From positions 1,054,001 through 1,118,000 of the forward strand of contig NZ_JBBODE010000002.1 of NCBI RefSeq assembly GCF_038002765.1: DNA of 64,000 bases. Direction: 5' to 3'. The notes beneath the pieces were generated by a model. It was not told the DNA's origin, ran no database searches, and worked only from the letters and a program-made list of their open reading frames with translations. Positions 30,016 through 37,164 of the stretch are shown piece after piece. A program made the position numbers and the translations under genes. Source of the DNA: Peribacillus sp. FSL H8-0477 (lineage in GTDB: Bacteria; Bacillota; Bacilli; Bacillales; DSM-1321). Position 1 is the stretch's first letter. Every line of letters begins with the position of its first letter.

Positions 30016-31233
30016 ATGAATGAACTGGAAAAACATCATATAGAGGAGAAACGTATTAATGCGTTGAAACTATACGAGATACTTGATACACCTCCAGATG
30101 GTGCATTTGATAGAATTACTGCACTTGCTTCACAATTACTAAAAACCCCTATTGCCATAACTAGTCTTGTCGACAGTGATCGTATTTGGTTTAAATCTCA
30201 TCATGGGATTGATGTGGATCAAATTGATCGTGAACCTGGACTTTGTGCTTCTGCTATTCTTAGTCATGTTCCGTATATTTTAGAAGACGCCAGTATCGAT
30301 CCACGTTCGCTAGCTAATCCTTTGGTTGCAGGTGAAATGGGATTTCGTTTTTATGCAGCAGTTCCACTGACCACGCAGGATAATCATAATCTTGGCGTAT
30401 TATGTATAATTGATTTTAAACCGCGAACAATTACAGAAGAAGAGGTAGCAATTTTAAAAACACTCGCACAAATCGTAATGGATGAGATGGAGCTGCGTTT
30501 AGCTTCACGATACATTGATAAACTTAATCAGGAGAAATCTGATCTATTAGCCCTCCTTAGTCATGAAATCAGGACGCCTATGAATGGGATTATGGGAATG
30601 ACAGAATTGCTGCGATCTACTGAATTAACACAAGAACAGGTAGAATATGCAGAGGTTATTGAGACAAGTGGGAAATCCCTGCTTTCAACATTGAATCATA
30701 TCTTAGATTTTTCAAAATTAGGTTCAGGTCAAATGAAAATGAATCTTCAACCTTTTGATATCCGTGCCTGTGTAGAACGAGTGATCCAACAATATGTTCC
30801 CGAAACTGAAAAAAAACAAATTTTAATTGAAAGTATCATCGATTCTGCTATTCCATTAGTATTATTGGGAGACGATTATAAAATTCGACAAATTCTTCAT
30901 AACGTAGTTGGAAATGCTGTAAAGTACACGAAACATGGAAGGATAACTATTATGGTTTCCTTAATTTTAAATAATGATCCTCCTGAATGCGTTACATTAC
31001 TCTTCACAGTAAAGGATACTGGGGTGGGAATTGAAAATGATCAAAAAGAAACATTGTTTGAAGCATTTTCTAAAGTGAAAAATGGATATAGAGAACAGCA
31101 AAGAGGAAGTCAGCTCGGTCTTCCTATCTGTAAGCAGCTGGTTGAAATGATGCTAGGAAGTATCTGGATTGAAGAATCAACCAACAAAGGTTCAACCGTA
31201 GCCTTCGAAATTAAAGTGTCTCATCTAAAATAG
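30016..31233 (+). CDS. Soluble GAF-domain sensor histidine kinase
   Basis: A 405-residue protein without membrane segments. The N-terminal GAF-type sensor domain (about residues 20-155) contains EILDTPPDGAFDRIT and PGLCASAIL, a pattern common to stand-alone cytosolic GAF sensors. The dimerisation domain carries the phospho-acceptor histidine in LLALLSHEIRTPMNGIMGMTEL. The ATPase domain has the N-box VVGNAVKYTKHG, the G1 box VKDTGVGIE and a G2-like GSQLGLPICKQL, where the usual GxGLGL has Gln in place of one Gly. No response regulator gene is adjacent, so it is an orphan; sporulation phosphorelay kinases are one candidate role. GGAGG is seven bases before the ATG at 30016; another ATG lies at 30013. 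Confidence 0.85.
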   Translation: MNELEKHHIEEKRINALKLYEILDTPPDGAFDRITALASQLLKTPIAITSLVDSDRIWFKSHHGIDVDQIDREPGLCASAILSHVPYILEDASIDPRSLANPLVAGEMGFRFYAAVPLTTQDNHNLGVLCIIDFKPRTITEEEVAILKTLAQIVMDEMELRLASRYIDKLNQEKSDLLALLSHEIRTPMNGIMGMTELLRSTELTQEQVEYAEVIETSGKSLLSTLNHILDFSKLGSGQMKMNLQPFDIRACVERVIQQYVPETEKKQILIESIIDSAIPLVLLGDDYKIRQILHNVVGNAVKYTKHGRITIMVSLILNNDPPECVTLLFTVKDTGVGIENDQKETLFEAFSKVKNGYREQQRGSQLGLPICKQLVEMMLGSIWIEESTNKGSTVAFEIKVSHLK

Positions 31234-31255
31234 GGAATTTTTATAGGACAAAATG

Positions 31256-31293
31256 TGTAGAAGATGTCTAATTAGGATATCTTCTTCTTTTTT
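31256..31293 (+). terminator. Terminator after the histidine kinase gene
   Basis: AGAAGATGTC and GATATCTTCT arms flank TAATTAG, followed by a T-rich run. Confidence 0.75.
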
Positions 31294-31386
31294 TCTTCAT
31301 TTACTGATCTATGTAAGGAATAGTTCTTTCGACCTTTTACCATACTAGTTGTTGTTCACCTATTACGTTTAAGAGGAGGAATATGT

Positions 31387-32013
31387 ATGGAGCAAAATCA
31401 ACAAGAACAAATTCATCAAAATATGCAAACAGGTGCTGTGCCTCCGCAAATGAATCATGGAGGTCATGAGTTATTTGATGTACACGAAGTCCTAACTGGG
31501 ACAATCAATACACTAAATTTATATACATTGTTACGCCAACATATTAAAGATCCAGAGTTAAAGGACATTCTAGATCGTCAGTATCAGTTTATTCAAGAGG
31601 AATATAACATATCTGTAGAGTCCTTTAAGACAGGAATGGATCCGTCTAAACCGACACAAAGTTATAAAATGAAACAAGGTAATGATTTTATTTATGGACT
31701 TAAGCCGTCACAGCCAAAGAAACCGATACAATCAGTGTCTGATATTACTGATGAATGTATTTCGAATCTTATGCTAGGAGAAGTAAAAGCAGGGGCATCC
31801 TTGAAAGCTATGTCAACGTTAGAACTTACAAATCCAGTGGTTCGCCGCGTGTTTGCTGATTCTGTTCCAAACTGTATAGAGATGGCTTATGAGATATCAC
31901 TATATCAAAACAAACATCATTATTATCAAGTTCCACAACTTGCCCCTGCGGATATTCAACAAATGGTAAATGGATTTGCACCAGCTCAGTCTCAGCCGCC
32001 AATGCCTCATTAA
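31387..32013 (+). CDS. CotF-like spore coat protein
   Basis: A 208-residue protein with a coat-F domain (about residues 28-185). The block LFDVHEVLTGTINTLNLYTLLRQHIKDPELKDIL is followed by predicted helices and LMLGEVKAGASLKAMSTLELTNPVVRRVFADSVPNCIEMAYEISLYQNKHHYYQVPQL, a pattern shared by CotF and related ferritin-like coat proteins of Bacilli. Gln- and Pro-rich tails lie at both ends. An AAGAGGAGG ribosome binding site precedes the ATG. It is expected in the spore coat and is made in the mother cell. No clear sporulation-sigma promoter was seen by eye. B. subtilis CotF is processed into two fragments; whether this protein is cannot be told. Confidence 0.82.
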   Translation: MEQNQQEQIHQNMQTGAVPPQMNHGGHELFDVHEVLTGTINTLNLYTLLRQHIKDPELKDILDRQYQFIQEEYNISVESFKTGMDPSKPTQSYKMKQGNDFIYGLKPSQPKKPIQSVSDITDECISNLMLGEVKAGASLKAMSTLELTNPVVRRVFADSVPNCIEMAYEISLYQNKHHYYQVPQLAPADIQQMVNGFAPAQSQPPMPH

Positions 32014-32036
32014 TCCTAAGAAAAGATAACAGAGTG

Positions 32037-32066
32037 GTTTAACAGTCCTTAGGGATTGTTAAACCA
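32037..32066 (+). terminator. Hairpin after the coat protein gene
   Basis: GGTTTAACA and TGTTAAACC arms form a perfect 9-base stem 24 bases after the stop codon, with a partly paired loop. A U-rich tract follows only weakly, so the terminator call is moderate. Confidence 0.5.
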
Positions 32067-32119
32067 TAAGATATTCTTTTTAATGCTATGAAAAGCTGTT
32101 TCTTCTTATTTAAATAAAA

Positions 32120-32133
32120 TGTAAGCGTGTTCA
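32120..32133 (+). promoter_or_regulatory. cre-like CcpA site upstream of the 53-residue protein gene
   Basis: TGTAAGCGTGTTCA matches the catabolite-responsive element consensus TGWAARCGYTWNCA at 13 of 14 positions. A TATAAT at 32173-32178 downstream may be the -10 of the gene's promoter. Confidence 0.6.
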
Positions 32134-32212
32134 CAAACTTAATGAAAATACATAAAAAAACTATACGTTCAATATAATCAATTTATACACTATAGCTATA
32201 GGGGGAGATTTT

Positions 32213-32374
32213 ATGAAGGATTATATATTTATACTTGATTACGACATCGAACCACAGGAGGTTATTATTGAAGCAACTGGAATGATGGATGCCATAAAGA
32301 AGGTCAAAGATTTTCAAAGGCAAAAGAAATTAGGGAACCAAGCCAAGATTTTATTTAAAGGAATTGTTTATTAA
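32213..32374 (+). CDS. Unrecognised 53-residue protein (paralogue of the gene at 41202)
   Basis: The predicted protein begins MKDYIFILDYDIEPQEVIIE, continues ATGMMDAIKKVKDFQRQKK, and ends with a short strand-like segment, ILFKGIVY. The ATG follows GGGGGAG by about six bases. The same pattern recurs in the 56-residue protein encoded at 41202-41372: DYxFILD, I-I-E-A-(S/T)-G-M-M-D-A, KxKDFQxxK and a C-terminal LxFxGxxY. Such conservation between two loci is strong evidence that both are translated genes. The layout suggests strand-helix-strand, about the size of a half-domain. There is no signal peptide and no cysteine. I do not recognise the family. A cre-like site lies 80 bases upstream. Confidence 0.78.
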   Translation: MKDYIFILDYDIEPQEVIIEATGMMDAIKKVKDFQRQKKLGNQAKILFKGIVY

Positions 32375-32397
32375 ATCATGTTTAAAGGGGAATAAGT

Positions 32398-32418
32398 ATG
32401 TCACAAGCAGCAAAATAA
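32398..32418 (+). other. Six-codon reading frame with a ribosome binding site
   Basis: ATG at 32398 with AAAGGGGAATA upstream encodes only MSQAAK before a stop, followed at once by a terminator. It may be a decayed small gene or a minimal translated frame. Nothing shows that it is functional. Confidence 0.3.
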
Positions 32419-32420
32419 AC

Positions 32421-32452
32421 AAGGCTGATTCCAAGTGGGAATCGCCTTTTTA
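32421..32452 (+). terminator. Terminator after the 53-residue protein gene
   Basis: AGGCTGATTCC and GGGAATCGCCT arms around AAGT, followed by TTTTTATTTT. Confidence 0.85.
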
Positions 32453-32514
32453 TTTTGCTGAAAAAAGTAATGAACTATTATAATAAAAGAAGATAAACAA
32501 GGGAGGGAAAAGAA

Positions 32515-33768
32515 ATGAGTTTGACAATAGTTAAAGGTCAAAAAATGGATTTGACAAAGAATCATTCAGATAGAGAGTTAGTAGACGTGAAAATGACATG
32601 GCATTCAGGAAATGATATGGAGATTGATGCATCTGCCTTTATGATTGGTGAAAAGGGGGAGGTTGTCAGGGAAGAAGATTTTGTGTTTTATGGACAACCT
32701 GTCTCTAGCTGTGGTTCGGTACGATTAGAGTATTTAGAGAAGCCTCATTTTGTCATTAACCTGCCTCAAGTGCCGCTGGATGTTCAAAAGATTGTCTTTA
32801 CGCTGACCATTGATCAACCTGAAGCAACCGGGAATATATTTGCAAATGTATCAGAGATTGAGATGCAAGTTATTAATGATAAGACAAAGGACGTGGTAAC
32901 AACTTTTCCAGTCACGTACTCCTTTACTAATGAAAATGCTATTGTTCTTGGTAGTTTGTATCGTCATGCGGGAGAATGGAAGTACGAGGCAGTAGGTGCA
33001 GGTTATTTTGGCGGGTTAGCGGATCTTTGTACTGAATACGGCGTTGAGGTTGGTGAGCCCTCACCAGAACCCGTTAAGAAGGAGAGTCTTCCACAGCAAA
33101 TGAGTACCGTTTCTTTATTAAAAAAGAAAGTTCGAATTGTACTTGAGAAAAAACAAATACAACATGTTACAGCTAAAGTAGGTTTGGTTTTAGATATTAG
33201 CGGCTCGATGAGAAAACTTTATAATGATGGCACAGTCCAAAAAGTTGTTGAACGAATTTTAGCAGTTGCCAGTCAATTTGATGATGACGGAGCGTTGGAC
33301 GTTTGGATATATGACAATGAATTTACCCGTTTGCCTCAAGTAACGGAAAAAGACTTTTCAGGTTATGTGAATGAACAGATTTTGACAAATGATACTATTC
33401 ATAAATTTGGGAGAAATGATGAACCCAAAGTTATGAAAGATGTCTTGCAAAAATATCTTAAAGAAGAGCCAAGTGAGCTGCCTGTATTCCTAGTATTTAT
33501 TAATGATGGCGGCTGTAAATCAGGCATTAAAAAGTTCATTGTAGGATCTTCGGACAAGCCAATTTTTTGGCAGTTTGTTGGCGTTGGTGATGCCAATTTT
33601 GATGTATTAAGAAAATTAGATACAATGGAAGGCAGAGTGGTCGACAATGCCAATTTCTTTCATTTCATGAATATTGAAACAGTATCGGACGAAGAACTGT
33701 ACGACCAGCTACTAAACGAATTTCCAATGTGGTTAAAAGAGGCTAAACAAAAAAGTATAGTTAAATGA
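32515..33768 (+). CDS. TerD-like domain plus von Willebrand A domain protein
   Basis: A 417-residue two-domain protein. Residues 1-180 resemble the TerD/CABP1 fold (SLTIVKGQKMDLTKN, VKMTWHSGNDMEIDASAFMIG, and FTNENAIVLGSLYRHAGEWKYEAVGAGYFGGL, the family's hallmark end). A linker rich in Pro and Glu follows. Residues about 225-410 form a vWA domain with the metal-ion-dependent adhesion motif DISGSMRKLYNDG (DxSxS), a later threonine region and VFLVFINDGGCK. The same combination is found in TerF-like members of tellurite-resistance/stress gene sets. Here no terZ, terA, terC or other ter gene is adjacent, so it is an orphan. GGGAGGGAAAAG precedes the ATG. Function unknown; a metal-dependent scaffold in stress response is a guess from family context. 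Confidence 0.85.
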   Translation: MSLTIVKGQKMDLTKNHSDRELVDVKMTWHSGNDMEIDASAFMIGEKGEVVREEDFVFYGQPVSSCGSVRLEYLEKPHFVINLPQVPLDVQKIVFTLTIDQPEATGNIFANVSEIEMQVINDKTKDVVTTFPVTYSFTNENAIVLGSLYRHAGEWKYEAVGAGYFGGLADLCTEYGVEVGEPSPEPVKKESLPQQMSTVSLLKKKVRIVLEKKQIQHVTAKVGLVLDISGSMRKLYNDGTVQKVVERILAVASQFDDDGALDVWIYDNEFTRLPQVTEKDFSGYVNEQILTNDTIHKFGRNDEPKVMKDVLQKYLKEEPSELPVFLVFINDGGCKSGIKKFIVGSSDKPIFWQFVGVGDANFDVLRKLDTMEGRVVDNANFFHFMNIETVSDEELYDQLLNEFPMWLKEAKQKSIVK

Positions 33769-33776
33769 GTGGTAGA

Positions 33777-33812
33777 AAAAAGGGGAATGAACAAAAGTTC
33801 ATTCCCCTTTTA
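33777..33812. terminator. Bidirectional terminator between the TerD-vWA gene and mtlD
   Basis: AAAAGGGGAATGAAC and GTTCATTCCCCTTTT arms are perfect complements around AAAA, with A- and T-runs suiting both convergent genes. Confidence 0.9.
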
Positions 33813-33825
33813 CTAGTCATTCTGT

Positions 33826-34968
33826 TTATTTTTTCATGGATTCATAATGATGAACAACTGTTCTTGCTATTTCATCATTTTCGTCTAAGTTACTAATTTC
33901 TTTTAAAACATGGAATACACCATGTTCTTGAATCATCGCTTGAATGGTTACTGCTTCGTGATCATCTTGACAATCAAAGTGCAGGGCGGCAGCCATTGCT
34001 TTAGCAAGATAGTCAAAGCTGAGACCAGCTTTTTGTGCTTGGACTGCTGGTCGTACTAGTCTATCTTCTGGACCAAGCTTACGTATAGGTGAGCGGCCTA
34101 CTCTTGTTACTCCATCGTTTAAATAAGGGTTCTTAAAGCGTTGTATAATTTTATTAATGTATTTTTCATGTTCGTCTGGATTCAAATTATACTGCTTAAT
34201 TAAATAGGCTCCCGTTTCATTCAATGTTGCTTTAACTTGTTGAAGGACTTCAGGATCTGCTAATGTTTCATCAATTGTAGTTTTATTTGCCAGATAACCG
34301 AGATAGGCTATAACAGCATGTCCAGTATTAACCGTAAACAGTTTTCTTTCAATAAAAGGGGCTAACTCTTCTACAATGGTCATGCCTTCAACATGAGGAA
34401 TGGTATCTTTTGTTTCGACCACCCATTCATAATAGGATTCAACCAGAACATCAAGAGATCCTTTTGTATTTTGAATGGGAACAATCCGGTCTACAGCTGA
34501 ATTAAAGAAGGATACTTTATCTTGCATGGCTGTTTTTGTTTCTTCATCCAGATGTTCTAAGATAAATTTTTTCAATATGTCAGTAGATGAAATTTGGTTT
34601 TCACAAGCAATAATATATATTTTTTCGTCCGATACCTTAACTCTTTCTGTTATTCCTTTAGCAATTAATGGAGCAATATGCGGAAGGATATTAGGTCCGA
34701 TAGCCGTGGTAAGGTATGTCGCAGTTTTTATTGCTTCGATTACATCTGTTTCCTGTGTCATATTATTAAGACCGGAGACATGATCAATTTTGGTAACCTC
34801 TCCTTGCTCAGTTGCAAGCTTTACAAGATACGTTTTTTCTTCATTTAATTGATTAATTACTTCATCAGCAATATCTACAAAAGTTACATGATAACCTGAT
34901 TGGGAAAATAGTGCTCCGATAAATCCTCTTCCGATATTACCTGCACCAAAGTGAACGACTTTTTTCAT
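33826..34968 (-). CDS. mtlD: Mannitol-1-phosphate 5-dehydrogenase
   Basis: A 380-residue NAD-dependent long-chain polyol dehydrogenase that oxidises mannitol 1-phosphate to fructose 6-phosphate. The N-terminal VVHFGAGNIGRGFIGALFSQSGY is the NAD-binding motif. NSAVDRIVP, EGMTIVEELAPFIERKLFTVNTGHAVIAYLG with the catalytic Lys-Asn-His region, and RVGRSPIRKLGPEDRLVRP are family signatures. Length matches Bacillus MtlD. It is the last gene of the mtlA-mtlR-mtlD unit and starts five bases after mtlR ends. Confidence 0.96.
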   Translation of the reverse strand: MKKVVHFGAGNIGRGFIGALFSQSGYHVTFVDIADEVINQLNEEKTYLVKLATEQGEVTKIDHVSGLNNMTQETDVIEAIKTATYLTTAIGPNILPHIAPLIAKGITERVKVSDEKIYIIACENQISSTDILKKFILEHLDEETKTAMQDKVSFFNSAVDRIVPIQNTKGSLDVLVESYYEWVVETKDTIPHVEGMTIVEELAPFIERKLFTVNTGHAVIAYLGYLANKTTIDETLADPEVLQQVKATLNETGAYLIKQYNLNPDEHEKYINKIIQRFKNPYLNDGVTRVGRSPIRKLGPEDRLVRPAVQAQKAGLSFDYLAKAMAAALHFDCQDDHEAVTIQAMIQEHGVFHVLKEISNLDENDEIARTVVHHYESMKK

Positions 34969-34973
34969 TTGTA

Positions 34974-37061
34974 TCAGTCCTTTATTAGATTATTGTGAAG
35001 ATATTCTAAGAAAATAGCTTCCAATTTCGATCGAATCATATCTTCATTAGAAGAAGAAAAGGCTAGTATAGCTTCATCGTTTTCAATTAAACTTGTGCTT
35101 ATAAGACTAAGTATTTCTTGCTCTCTTCCATTCATATTTCTAGGAGCTGCCAAGAGCATTATGTTTTTAATAGGTAAATCTTTTCCATCCATTCCTTTAA
35201 CAATGCATGGGGTGTTCAAGTGGGTAATTTGGAAGATCAATTCATGAACGTTTTCGTGTCGACAGTGGAAAAGGGCCATGCTTGTTCGTGGAATTCCGAG
35301 CCCGCCTAATTTCTCCCGTTCCATAACTTCATGTAAAACTGTTTCAGGCTGAGATAAAAGGTGACTTTTCTCAGCTGAATGGATCATTTCCATGATCACC
35401 TGCTGATAAGATTCATTCTTCTTTTGATAAACACAGAAGTTTTTGAGAATTATTTCTATACTAGATTGTACCTCTTTAATTTCTTTTAAAACGTCCGTGA
35501 TTGACTGATTACGTTTGCGCGAACGAATTTTTTCTTTCCCATTTACCATTAAATGATATTTATTTTTTGTAAGAGTATGTAGATTTTTTTGCAGGTAGGT
35601 CCTTATTGTTTTTATTTCTTCACTACTCAACAGGGGGCTTACCAGAAGATAATCTACATCCATAAATGGCAGTCTTACAGTAGATATAATGACATCATAT
35701 TGGCTTAAGTTTACATGATTTAAATCTTTAATCGATTTAATTTCGACCGTATCAATTTCGATAATCTCTTTTTTTATCCTGCTTGCCAGCATTTTAGATG
35801 TTCCAATTCCAGTAGGACAGACCACGAGGGATTTAATCGACATAGCCTCTTCACTTAACAGTAAAGCTGAACCAAAATGCAGAACAATGAAGGCGACTTC
35901 GTTTTCGGGGAATTCTAAATGAGTGAATTCATTCTCCAAACTGTCCTTTACGGCCATGAACAGTACGGGATACTTTTTTTTGATATCATCTGTTAATGGA
36001 TTAAACAAATCCATCTTTTGCTGAATCCGAAAAAGAGAAGGTTCCATATGAGCAAGAAGTCCTTGAAAAAGCGAAAAGTCATTTGTTAAATCAATATTAA
36101 GCTGTGCCGATATATTTCGAATGACACTTTTAATATGGGGTCCGAGTAATACACTATCATCATGAATAGCTTTTGCTGTATGGATTTTAGATCCTTTCAA
36201 AGTAACAGCTAATAAAAAAATGTCCTTGGTTGTGAACACGATAGAATATTTTTCTCCGAGTTTTTTACACAATTGTTCCATAATACTGTATTCTTCTAGT
36301 ATTTCACTAGGAGGTTGTTCCTCATCATCTTCTAGAAGAAATCCTAGCTTTATTCTTTGCATGGAAATACAAATCGTTATAATGAGCGCAACATAGTCAC
36401 TATCGGTTAGTTTTGAAGGACCTTTATAGATGATTTCATTGACTAAACGTTCAGTGATCAGCAGAAAATCTGGTGAGAAATACCCTAAAATCTTATCTTG
36501 AAAAACTTCGCTTTTTTCTAAAAGAAATAGAGCTTCAATCAGTTCTTCATTGAAATGCAATAAAAAATAGCCTGCAAGTGCTTTTCTTTTGTTTTTTTCT
36601 GAACCATCTAAACTAATGCCCACACCACGTTTTCTTGAAAGAATGACCTGGTAATTCTTCATCCATTCTGTCAATTCGTCCAAATAGGATGTTAAGGTGG
36701 TAACACTGACATTCAGTTGATTCGCTAAAACCTGAATCTTAAAGGAATCTCCTTCGTGCAATAAGATAAGTAGGAGGGCTAGCCTTCGTTCTTTTGGAGT
36801 TTGATCAACAGGTGTAATTTCGGTCAGCTTCTGGACAAGACGAAAAATCATCTCATTCTTTCCCTCTATAAGAAGTCCTTCATCAGTTGTACGAGCTAAT
36901 CGAAGCTGGAATTGATGCAGAATCTTTTCTATTGTCTTTAAATCCCGCTGAATCGTTCTAACGCTTACATTTAAGAAACTGGCAGTTGAAAAGGCTGTAT
37001 GTTTGCCAGAAGTTCTAATGATCAATTCAATAATTGCTTTTTCCCTTGAAGAAATAAACAT
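34974..37061 (-). CDS. mtlR: Mannitol operon activator MtlR (PRD-containing)
   Basis: A 695-residue multidomain transcriptional activator. N-terminal helix-turn-helix domains (FSTASFLNVSVRTIQRDLKTIEKIL; IQVLANQLNVSVTTLTSYLDELTEW) are followed by two PTS regulation domains (about residues 180-400) and an EIIB-like domain (SLVVCPTGIGTSKMLASRIKKEI, with Thr where EIIB enzymes have the phosphorylated Cys at CPTG). The EIIA-like domain has SMALFHCRHENVHELIFQITHL. The protein integrates PTS phosphorylation and drives the mtl promoter in Bacillus. It sits between mtlA and mtlD. In B. subtilis mtlR is encoded away from the operon, so this position resembles Geobacillus-type layouts, as far as I recall. 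Confidence 0.93.
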   Translation of the reverse strand: MFISSREKAIIELIIRTSGKHTAFSTASFLNVSVRTIQRDLKTIEKILHQFQLRLARTTDEGLLIEGKNEMIFRLVQKLTEITPVDQTPKERRLALLLILLHEGDSFKIQVLANQLNVSVTTLTSYLDELTEWMKNYQVILSRKRGVGISLDGSEKNKRKALAGYFLLHFNEELIEALFLLEKSEVFQDKILGYFSPDFLLITERLVNEIIYKGPSKLTDSDYVALIITICISMQRIKLGFLLEDDEEQPPSEILEEYSIMEQLCKKLGEKYSIVFTTKDIFLLAVTLKGSKIHTAKAIHDDSVLLGPHIKSVIRNISAQLNIDLTNDFSLFQGLLAHMEPSLFRIQQKMDLFNPLTDDIKKKYPVLFMAVKDSLENEFTHLEFPENEVAFIVLHFGSALLLSEEAMSIKSLVVCPTGIGTSKMLASRIKKEIIEIDTVEIKSIKDLNHVNLSQYDVIISTVRLPFMDVDYLLVSPLLSSEEIKTIRTYLQKNLHTLTKNKYHLMVNGKEKIRSRKRNQSITDVLKEIKEVQSSIEIILKNFCVYQKKNESYQQVIMEMIHSAEKSHLLSQPETVLHEVMEREKLGGLGIPRTSMALFHCRHENVHELIFQITHLNTPCIVKGMDGKDLPIKNIMLLAAPRNMNGREQEILSLISTSLIENDEAILAFSSSNEDMIRSKLEAIFLEYLHNNLIKD

Positions 37062-37164
37062 GCTATCAACTCATTTCCTGTGACATATAGAGAATGTCGA
37101 AATAAACAGGGAAATGAATAGAAAGCAAGAGGCTGCTTTCTATTCATTTCATTAAATTTATTGA

